Part shown: positions 55,216-64,000 of the stretch, piece by piece
How the letters are laid out: each line of letters begins with the position of its first letter
Numbering within the stretch: the first letter of the stretch is position 1
Source: Cryptomeria japonica
Lineage: Eukaryota > Streptophyta > Pinopsida > Cupressales > Cupressaceae
DNA length: 64,000 nucleotides
Direction: 5' to 3'
Assembly (NCBI RefSeq): GCF_030272615.1
Contig: NC_081414.1
Location: 6,767,001-6,831,000, forward strand
Program-made: the position numbers and the translations under genes
Notes under the pieces: generated by a model
What the model was told of the DNA's origin: nothing
Databases searched by the model: none
The model's input: the letters and a program-made list of their open reading frames with translations, nothing else

Positions 55216-56648
55216 CTATAAAGGTGCATCCTTATCCTCATGGGCAGCAGTGTGTTCAATGAATCTAGACACAATTGAGTCGACCTCTTCCATGGTGACA
55301 TGTGGCAACATGTTGATTATGTATTTCCATTCGTCCAAATCATCTGCGCTAGCAGCAAAAGCAATCTCCCACTCCAGCTCTTGTTTCTGGAAGGCATCTC
55401 GGATAGACAAGAATTTTAAAGCCTTAGCCAAATTTTGTTTCAAGACTGGTCCTGTGATGGGGAAGAAAATCTCCCAAATTTTGAGCTTTAGGCTTTCCAA
55501 CTGCATATCACTTTCTCTGATTGTTTCTTTCTCGAGCACATCTGAAGCTACAAGGAAGAACTTATCCTGAATCTCTTTCATCTGCTCTTCGGTCTTCGCA
55601 CTATCTGCCTTTACCTTCTCCAGGACTTCATTGCATGCAACTAATGTCCAATGCCATGCATTAAAATCATAGGCAGACCCTGCTGCAATTATCTCTTTGT
55701 TAATCAATTCCTAAGTATGCATGCCCTTCAATACTCTAAGGCATGGGATAATCATGTCTTGAATATCCTGGAGATCAGCCCATGCTTCTGCCATGCTTGC
55801 AACTCTGGAGAGCAAGAAGGAAGTCTGCCCATATGTCAGTCTCAATTTGTCCGCAAATGTTGCTGCTCCTTTTCCATTTGCCATCCATTCTTTGCTTTCT
55901 CTGGCCGTAACTGCTTCTTCCTCAGAATATCCGAATGTCTCCTGTGAATTAAAAAGTGGAGGAACTTCAGGATTGACTTGATTGAGCGGCTTAGTCAAGT
56001 GTTGAATGTACTCCCTCAGGCGCTCAACTTCTCTTTTGTATTCCCTTTTCTTTCCTACTTCTTTGTCCAGTCTTGCATTTATGGAAGCGACTAAATTATT
56101 CAAGTCTTCAACTTCTTGACTCTTAGTAGTTGGTCCCAAATTGATTGTAGTGATTGCATATTCATGAGAAGCAATATCTTCTTTTGCCTTGTCTACTTTT
56201 GGCACAGCAATCTGCATCATGAGACAGCCGGCTTCATCTCTCTGAATGGTGGAAAACCTTTTGGCTGGCTTCTTTACAGCAACCTGTTCTAATCTGGCCA
56301 AGAAGTCGGCCATATCATCTTCTTCTTGAACTTCTATTATTTGTATCTTTTCTTTCAATCTTTCCTTCAGCCAATCAGGAACAGGAGGTTGTTCAACGCC
56401 TTTCACTTCCTGATCATTCTCTTCACATGGCATATTCTAGCCTCCTCGAAGAGCAGAAATCATTCCCTCCTTAAATTCATTGCCCAGAATATCCATTTCA
56501 TTATCTGACTCCAATATTTGTGTGCCTGTAGGAGACGGGGGCTCTTCATCTTCTTGATGGACTGACTCTACATTTCCTCCATGAACTGGGGAAGGAATCT
56601 CCATATCTGCTAATGACTCACCAATAGCCAATGTATCAATTATGTTCC
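55216..56648 (-). pseudogene. Unknown coiled-coil ORF in G2 (two in-frame stops)
   Basis: A single frame runs from the G3 boundary to a stop at 55216, broken only by stops at 56437 and 55711 with no frameshift (about 475 codons). The first part is acidic and Pro/Ser-rich (MEIPSPVHGGNVESVHQEDE). Next is PPVPDWLKERLKEKIQ and a coiled coil near KKREYKREVERLREYIQHL. The rest is helical, with YDFNAWHWTLVACNEVLEK and HAAHEDKDAPL-like acidic ends (actual end HTAAHEDKDAPL). The true start is unknown because G3 cuts the N-terminus. I do not recognise the family. It could be a captured host gene or an extra retrotransposon ORF. Confidence 0.5.
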
Positions 56649-57132
56649 TGTTGATGTGTCTTTTGTACATGACCAAACACAGAATAAAATACCTAAAGGT
56701 ATCTTATCCTCTCTTGAATAAAGTTTCGCCGAATGCTGAAGATTTCGCCGAAGGATCAATCGAGGCAACTCCAAGGTTCTTATATGCAGGTTCTCTACGT
56801 GTGGATAAGCTCTTGTGGTATGATGTGATTTTTGCTGGAATCACAAGGGGACTTACGTTTGATGACCTGAGCATCTGATTTGCTGGAATCACAAGTCCTA
56901 TCTACTAACTGGGAGATAAAGAAATATCAAAAGATGAAAGGCTTAGAAAGTCTAATCTAGAATGTAAGAAGATGGATGAATGATTAGGTAGAGTCCTACT
57001 GGGTTGGGTCTCACCATCAGATTGAACAACCCGACACCAACTCAGTGCGATCTTCTAAGGGATGCTTCAAATGGATTCAAATCATACACCATCAAACACT
57101 GATCACCATTCAAGATAATGCATAACAATAGA
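56649..57132 (-). mobile_element. G3: giant-LTR family fragment
   Basis: It starts TGTTGATGTGTC and shares AATAAAATACC, TCTTATCCTCTCTTGAA and CAACTCCAAGGTTC with the other giant LTRs. It is cut by the chromovirus at 57133; the rest must lie beyond the window. Confidence 0.6.
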
Positions 57133-58242
57133 TGTAAGAACCCAACTTGGCTCTCCTCTACTGACTGTTTCTTTTGAATGCAATAGATTTGAATTTGTTT
57201 TGGTTTTTGAATGTTTATAGATTTTTTTGTGTTTTTTTTTGGTAATAATGAGCAATGAAACAATACTGGAATAAACTCCTATGCTTAAAATAATATTGGA
57301 ACAATAATATTACTGCTGGAATTAATTTACGAAACTATCAAGGGAATGTTTGTTCTGTTTTATGGCCAATATGCCTGGAAAACAAATTCATTACAATGTA
57401 AGATAAAAACCTGATTTTTGCTGTCCCAGTAGTTGAAAAAAATCTGCCAACTGCAAATTTTAATTTTTTTGAAAAAATTACTGTTCACGCGGTACTGTAG
57501 CAATCCGTACGGCAGCACTATTCACGCGGTACTGTTCACGCGGCACTGTAGCAGCCCGTACGGCGGTACTGTAGCGCGGGTACTGTAGCAGCAATTGTAT
57601 TTTGAAATGATTGCTTCAATTCTGATTTTTAATGGCTGCCAAATGAAACTGTAGGTCTGCAATTAATATATATTCGAAAATCTGCATACCCTAGATGTCT
57701 TCCCTTCTTTTTAAAGCCCAAATAGAACTCCAGAATGAAGCTCTCCTGAAATGCCAAATTTAGTGGATATTTCACCACCTCAAATGGTTGCAACACTGAA
57801 GAATTGTCGCTCTCCAATGGCTGACTGAATCGGAAACCCTTGGCTTCTTCTCCCAAGTTCATAACAAACAAATATCAATTCTCTAGATGGATGATAAAAA
57901 AATGAGCTCTTAAGTCCCTTCTTATTCTTTCTTATGAGAGCTCGAACACTTTCTTGGCCAATGTGGGATTAAAGACATATTCACACATTATAATATTAAA
58001 GTGACTTTATTATTATAAAGTTACTTTATAACTTTATAATAACATTAAAATATTTAAATAAATCACTTAAGTCACTTTTAATTAAATTAATTAAATATAA
58101 AGTCACCTTTTTTAATTTTATTTTATTTAATGACTTAATAAGAAATTAATTTAATCAATTTCTCCTTATTTCTCCACTTAGCCTTCGGAGAATGTAAAGG
58201 CTAAGAACTCCAATGAGATGCTAAAAAGGTGGGGACATTACA
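57133..58242 (-). repeat. Chromovirus 3' LTR (1110 bp)
   Basis: On the minus strand it starts TGTAATGTCCCCACC after a purine-rich stretch and ends TTCTTACA. It contains a G/C-rich block of repeated words at 57485-57590. Confidence 0.92.
57485..57590. repeat. G/C-rich repeated words in the chromovirus LTR
   Basis: Short words GTACTGTAGCA, TTCACGCGG and CCGTACGGC recur several times in an otherwise A/T-rich LTR. The second LTR has the same block at about 63415-63527. Confidence 0.7.
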
Positions 58243-61200
58243 GTCCGCCCTTCCTGAAATTGCTTGTCCTCAAGCAACTTCAACTCTGGATGCTGCAAAA
58301 TCTCCTCATTCTCCCAAGTAGCATCCTCTACTGGCAAATCCTTCCACTTCACCAAATATTCCCGGATGTTACGTCTCCTCAAGTTCCTTTCTCTGAAATC
58401 AATGATAGCCTCCGGTATCAAAACAAGTTTTCCCTCATCATCCAGGGGTGGTAGTACTGTAGAAGGCACAATATGATGTCCCAGCGCCTTCTTGAGGCGT
58501 GACACATGAAAAACGTTGTGCACCTTGCTCTCTGCCGGTAAATCTAACTCATAAGCCACCTCTCCCACTTTCCTGATAATCCTAAATGGACCATAGTATC
58601 GTGGCTTAAGTTTCTCGGCACCACTCTTCTTTAGAGTGGATTGACGGTAAGGCTGCAACATAAGATACACCATATCTCCAACCTCAAAAGTCCGCTCAGT
58701 CCTCTTCTGATCTGCATACTGCTTCTGCTGATTCTGTGCCTTAGTTATATTATCCTTGAGAGTCTTAACAATGTCTTGACTCTCCTGTAACAAATCACCT
58801 GCACTGGGCACTCTACTGTCACTCAAAAGCAGATCCATAAAATTGGGTGCCTCATACCCATACAGGGCCATAAAGGGTGACATCTGAATAGACATGTGAT
58901 AAGTGGTATTGTAGCAATACTCACAGAGATAAATCCACTTTACCCATGCCTTCTGTTGCCCTGCTATATAATTTCTGAGATATCCCTCCACCCATTTGTT
59001 CACTATCTCTGTCTGACCATCTGTCTGAGGGTGGTAGCTAGTACTCGGAGTGAGCTCTGTCGCACACAACCTGAATAGCTCCTACCAAAAGTGACTCATA
59101 AACCTGCTGTCCCTGTCACTCACAATGCTCCGAGGTAAGCCATGTAATCTGAATATCTCCTTGAAGAACAACTCTGCCACCTGTGTAGCAGTGTATGTAG
59201 CAGTGATCGGAAAGAAGTGTGCAAACTTCGTAAGGCGATCCACAACCACATATATGCAGTCCCTGCCTTGGGCCCTAGGCAGTCCTGTGATGAAGTCCAT
59301 AGACAAACACTCCCACTTCCTATCAGGAATCGGAAGTGGCTGAAGTAAACCGGCTGGATAGGAGTGTTCTTGCTTATTCTGTTGGCAGGTGGGACACTCC
59401 CTAACATACTGAAGTACTTCTGCTTTGAGCCCTTTCCATGTGAAGCGCTCTCTAATCTGCCGGTATGTCTTGTAGTAACCAGGATGTCCTGCCATAGGTG
59501 AATCATGAAAAGATTTCAGAACCATCCTCCTCACTGCTGATCCTGGAACCAAAAATATTCGCCCTTTGTTAATGATGAGCTCATTCACAAGGGTGTATCT
59601 GCTGTCCTGAATATTCCCATCTATGAATCCAGCTGCCCAAGTATCCTTTGCATACTCTGCAAGGATCAAGTGTCTCCAATCCTCCGATATGTCTGTCAAT
59701 AAGCTCAAATGGGGCCTACGTGATAAGGCATCAGCAACTACATTCTGTGTCCCCTTAAAATATGTAATGTCAAAGTCATAGGACTGTAACTTGCTCACCC
59801 ACTTCTGCTGCCTATCATTGAGATCTCGCTGCCCCAAAAAGTATTTTAGGCTATTATGGTCGGTTTTGATACAAAATTTGCTACCTACCAAATATTGCCT
59901 GAATTTAGCCAAAGCATGCATAATAGCTAACATCTCCTTATCATATATGTTGAAGCTCCGCTCTGGCCCTCTCAATTTCCTGCTCTCATAAGCAATAGGG
60001 TGCTTCTCCTGCATAAGCACCGCTCCAATGCCCTCCCCGAAAGCATCACAGTGTAGCTCAAAAGGTTTGCTGAAATCTGGTAATGCTAACACTGGACAAG
60101 AAGTCATCAACTCCTTAAATTTCTCAAAACACTCCTGTGCCTCAGGAGTCCACAAGAAAGCTCCCTTTCTCATCAAATCTGTCAAGGGTGCTGCATGCCT
60201 AGAATATCCATCCACAAACCTCCTGTAGAAACCACATAATCCCAAAAAGCCCCTCAACTTTGTAAGGTTCACCGGAGAAGGCCACTCCACAATGGCACGA
60301 ATCTTTTTAGGATCCATGCGTACGCCCTCTGCACTGATGATGTGACCCAAGTACAACAACTCTGTCATGCCCAAATCACACTTTGACTCCTTTGCATACA
60401 AGGACTCTCTGCTCAATATATCCAACACCTTGTCAAGGTGAACCAAGTGCTCCTCCCAAGATCTACTATATACCAAGATATCATCGAAGAAGACAAGTAC
60501 AAATTTCCTCAACTGAGGATGGAAAACCCGATTCATTGTTGCCTGAAAAGTAGCAGGTGCATTAGTTAGCCCAAATGGCATAACTACAAACTCAAAATGG
60601 CCACAATGACATCTAAAGGCTGTCTTCTCAATGTCCTGCTCTCTAACTCTGATCTGGTGATAACCTGATCTCAAATCTATCTTTGAAAAGAAGCAAGCTC
60701 CATGAAGCTCATCTATCAACTCATCGATCCTAGGAATGGGGTACCTGTTTTTAATTGTCTTCCTATTAAGCACCCTGTAATCAATGCACATCCTCAATGT
60801 CCCATCCTTCTTCTTCACTAAGACCACTGAAGAAGCGAAAGGAGACTTACTTGGTCTAATGTGGCCCATAGCAAGTAACTCCTTTACGGTTTTCTCAATT
60901 TCATCCTTCAACCTCTTCAGATGCCTGTAAGGTGTAATCATGATGGGTTTAGCCCCCTCCTCTAACTCAATGATGTGCTCAATACCCCTGTCTGGTGGTC
61001 TACCTGGTGGAATGTCACTGAAAACCTTAGAGTGTTTAACTCTAAGCTCCTGAATATCAGGAGGATATTCAATCTTCTGCTGTCCCTCCTGTGATGGCAT
61101 CAACATGCACTCTGCTGCCCACTCTACCTGATCATGTCGAATCAATCTAGCCATCCTCCGGAAAGAAACCATCCTGAGATCACTGTCCCTGATTGCCTTA

Positions 61201-63020
61201 AGAATATGTGTCTTCCCATTCACTTTAAACCTCATCTCCATCTCCTTGAGGTTAAGAGTGAACTCCCCAATATCATGCAACCAACTCATCCCAAGGACTA
61301 TATCTGTATCTCCCATAGGCACAACATAGAAATCTGCCTTAAAGTCATAATTATTAACTTTCAATGGGAGTCCAGTGATCTTACGATCACATTTGAGGAC
61401 ATAGCCATCAGCTACCCTCACTCTAATTCCCCCAAACTCCTCTGTTTGTATGCCACGCTTCTCCACCATCCTAGCATCAATGAAATTATGAGTGGCACCT
61501 GTATCAACCAAAGTTATGACTTGCTGTCCAGCAAGCACTCCTCTCATCCGGAATGACCCTTCCTGCTTGATACTTGTGAGACGAGCTTCCCTAAATTGTC
61601 CATCTCCTTCCCCATCCTTGGACTCCATTTTAGACAAGTTTTCAGCCTTGTCTTCCTCTTTTTCACCATCTATTTCCTCTATATCAGACTGCTGATCTGA
61701 ATTATCTGATTCCGTTTCCTCATAGTATGCCCACATAACTCTGTTAGCTTTGCCCTTTGGTCTAAGAGGACAATCATGGTTTGCATCATAGGGTCCCTTA
61801 CAGTAGAAACATAATTTTTTCTTCCTCAAATCATTTAATGTTTCCCTGTCAAAAGGTGCTGGAGTTTTATCTTTAGAATCATTTTTAAAATCAGTCCTCT
61901 CTGGTTTTTTATAAAATGGTTTGTTATCCTTACTAGAAGATGCTCCTTTGGATTGAAAATTGTTTGTTGGGACTGCATGTTCCATACTTCTTGCCTTTTT
62001 CATAGCTTCCTGTAAAGAAATAGGATCAAATGCCTTTATCCAACCTCTCAGTGGTTCGGATAGGCCCTCAATGAAAAGAACTATCAATCTACGCTCTGAA
62101 ATGTTTGGCACCATGACTGCCAACCGCTGAAATTCACCAATGAAATACTCCAAGTTGCCTGTTTGTTTTAGCTGTGCTAAGTCCCGGAAGTAAACCTCTG
62201 GATCTTTCTTGTCAAATCTTTCAACCAACCTATCCACGAAGTCCTGGTACTCTGTCACCTAATTATGTTGAAGTGTTACCAAACCATGGTACCACCAATC
62301 ATGTGCTACTCCCTCCAAATGCAAAGTGGCGTATTTGATAGCTTCAATCTCTGTCATTGGCCTCAGTGCCAAAAATGTGTCAAGCTTATGAATCCAAGCT
62401 TGAGCTGTCATCTTACCACTCCCATCAAATGTAGGCATAGTAAGCTTGCCTGTAACTCTATGCAGCTCACTATTTTGACCTCTAGGCCTCCTATCCTGTC
62501 TGAGTGACCTGTAATGCTCTCTCCTCTGATTTACAAACCTCTCGAATGTCATCCTCTCTCGTACCTGTGGAGTTAATAAATCCCATTCGTCATTCGCAGC
62601 CATGAGGATATCTGCGAACATCTCCTCTCCTGGTTCTCCTGTAGGTGCTACCTCAGGCTCATCTCTAATGAAGGTAGGACGTGTAGGCCTGTCTGCTGTC
62701 CTGGAATGAGTCCTATGAGTTCTAGGTGACCCCACTGCGCTCCTGTTATCCCCTTGCTCCTGATTCTGTCTGTCTTGTGGGTTCATGCGCTCAATCATGG
62801 TGGTGAGTGCCTGCAAGGCCTGAGCCATCTGCTGCTGTCCTGTAGCCATTACTCTGAAAAATTCCCTTGTTTCTTGCTCCTCATTCCTATCGCCTCTGGG
62901 TGGGCTACCCCCTTGCCTGTCACCCATGGTGCCCGGCTGCCTGTCAAATTCTTGTTCCCTGTCAAACAAAGCTCGCCTGCGAGTGTAATATCTGTGAGAA
63001 CCAACCTCAAGCGGCTGCAT
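58221..63020 (-). pseudogene. Chromovirus gag-pol polyprotein, two TAG stops in one frame
   Basis: From ATG 63020 one frame of about 1600 codons runs to 58221, broken only by TAG at 62261-62259 (in gag) and TAG at 59084-59082 (in integrase). Order: gag with AWIHKLDTFLALRPM and WWYHGL, the zinc knuckle [14 protein letters not shown], protease [12 protein letters not shown], reverse transcriptase [20 protein letters not shown] and FFDDILVYS, RNase [14 protein letters not shown] and [12 protein letters not shown], integrase HHCC ([11 protein letters not shown] ... CPTCQQNK), its catalytic [16 protein letters not shown] and HPQTDGQTEIVN, and a C-terminal chromodomain (EYLVKWKDLPVEDATWEN). The stop lies 22 nt inside the 3' LTR. 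Otherwise intact; readthrough or recent death are both possible. Confidence 0.92.
58243..58256 (-). other. Chromovirus polypurine tract
   Basis: The minus strand reads CAGGAAGGGCGGAC just before the LTR. It is also read as codons of the polyprotein C-terminus. Confidence 0.75.
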
Positions 63021-63050
63021 GTGATTGCTAAACCCTCAGGATGGCAGGAT

Positions 63051-63066
63051 TTAGCTCTGATACCAA
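63051..63066 (-). other. Chromovirus primer-binding site
   Basis: The minus strand reads TTGGTATCAGAGCTAA directly after the LTR end; TGGTATCAGAGC is the initiator-Met type. Confidence 0.85.
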
Positions 63067-64000
63067 TGTAAGAACCCAACTTGGCTCTCCTCTGCTGACT
63101 GTTTCTTTTCAATGCAATAGATTTAAATTTGTTTTGGTTTTTGAATGTTTATAGATTTTTTTGTGTTTTTTTTTGGTAATAATGAGCAATGAAACAATAC
63201 TGGAATAAACTCCTATGCTTAAAATAATATTGGAACAATAATATTACTGCTGGAATTAATTTACGAAACTATCAAGGGAATGTTTGTTCTGTTTTATGGC
63301 CAATATGCCTGGAAAACAAATTCATTACAATGTAAGATAAAAACCTGATTTTTGCTGTCCCAGTAGTTGAAAAAAATCTGCCAACTGCAAATTTTAATTT
63401 TTTGAAAAAATTACTGTTCACGCGGTACTGTAGCAATCCGTGCGGCGGCACTATTCACGCGGTACTGTTCACGCGGCACTGTAGCAGTCCGTACGGCGGT
63501 ACTGTAGCGCGGGTACTGTAGCAGCAATTGTATTTTGAAATGATTGCTTCAATTCTGATTTTTAATGGCTGCCAAATGAAACTGTAGGTCTGCAATTAAT
63601 ATATATTCGAAAATCTGCATACCCTAGATGTCTTCCCTTCTTTTTAAAGCCCAAATAGAACTCCAGAATGAAGCTCTCCTGAAATGCCAAATTTAGTGGA
63701 TATTTCACCACCTCAAATGGTTGCAACACTGAAGAATTGTCGCTCTCCAATGGCTGACTGAATCGGAAACCCTTGGCTTCTTCTCCCAAGTTCATAACAA
63801 ACAAATATCAATTCTCTAGATGGATGATAAAAAAATGAGCTCTTAAGTCCCTTCTTATTCTTTCTTATGAGAGCTCGAACACTTTCTTGGCCAATGTGGG
63901 ATTAAAGACATATTCACACATTATAATATTAAAGTGACTTTATTATTATAAAGTTACTTTATAACTTTATAATAACATTAAAATATTTAAATAAATCACT
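63067..64000 (-). repeat. Chromovirus 5' LTR, partial
   Basis: Its plus-strand start matches 57133 and the copy continues to the window edge. The 80-codon minus-strand ORF at 63562-63804 is repeated at 57629-57871 simply because the LTRs are near-identical. Confidence 0.92.

Larger units (their letters stand above)
54250..56648 (-). mobile_element. G2: giant LTR with coiled-coil ORF, partial
   Basis: It starts TGTTGGTGTAC with the same downstream words as G1, G3 and S1 (AATAAAATA, then TCTATCCTCTCCTGAAC and GGCGACTCCAAGGT). A strong minus-strand TATA box at 55071 is followed upstream by a long minus-strand ORF. It is interrupted at 56649 by G3. Confidence 0.55.
57133..64000 (-). mobile_element. 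Chromovirus (Ty3/gypsy with chromodomain), runs off the window
   Basis: Two LTRs (57133-58242, and from 63067 to the window end) flank a minus-strand gag-pol. On the plus strand the LTRs run TGTAAGAACCC...GACATTACA. In the roughly 930 bp that can be compared, six substitutions and two T-run length changes were counted by eye, so the insertion is young. The left flank is ATAGA; the right flank is outside the window. It interrupts G3. Confidence 0.92.

Noticed and set aside
55216-56648. Reading the G2 ORF as an antisense ORF just before a plus-strand 3' LTR at 56649
   Set aside because: TATA boxes and the gag sequence at the left flank of G2 favour minus orientation and an insertion of G3 into the ORF. 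No PPT precedes 56649.
57629-63804. 80-codon ORF conserved in both chromovirus LTRs
   Set aside because: Identity reflects the recent origin of the two LTRs from one template; it has no motif.

Overview
The window reads as nuclear DNA of a seed plant with a very large genome, most likely a conifer or other gymnosperm. This is an inference from three things: almost all of the 64 kb is LTR retrotransposon sequence nested several layers deep, one host gene carries a 19-kb intron filled with transposons, and the primer-binding sites are of the plant initiator-Met tRNA type. No bacterial-style operons, CRISPR arrays, rRNA or tRNA genes were seen.

Layout. 1-1528: 3' end of a Ty1/copia element (RNase H remnant, repeated polypurine tracts, LTR). 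1529-4630: a non-coding LTR element, called E1 here, whose internal region carries tandem hairpins; it is followed by a copia integrase fragment (to 5200). 6480-8688: unknown decayed ORFs followed by an LTR. 9577-22027: a second element of the E1 type, called E2, with 813-bp LTRs and the target-site duplication ATGAT. E2 has been invaded by a 2.85-kb solo LTR (S1, target duplication CATGG) and by an intact Ty1/copia element (13774-20156, target duplication ACATT, one uninterrupted 1374-codon gag-pol ORF).

22450-43273 (minus strand) holds the only host gene recognised: the C-terminal half of Integrator complex subunit 9 (INTS9). Six exons join in frame with GT-AG introns. One intron (24021-43011, 18,991 bp) contains hAT-like MITEs, chromovirus and gypsy fragments, a copia element with unusual LTR ends, a giant LTR (36509-40776) that encloses a minus-strand reading frame, and a 134-bp tandem triplication. 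The 5' exons of the gene were not found in the window.

43274-57132: further copia, gypsy and solo-LTR debris, including a small copia deletion derivative with TA...CA LTR ends proven by its target duplication (46470-47787), an element carrying a CATG-rich minisatellite (48058-53685), and another giant LTR with a long minus-strand coiled-coil ORF (54250-56648). 57133-64000: a young chromodomain-bearing Ty3/gypsy element on the minus strand, one reading frame interrupted by two TAG codons; its right LTR runs off the window.

The most interesting signal is the E1/E2 family. These are LTR elements without retrotransposon genes, with good priming sites, and their internal domains are arrays of short stem-loops whose stems differ between units by paired, compensating changes. 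Second is the family of giant LTRs with a shared terminus, two of which carry an unknown ORF just upstream of a TATA box.
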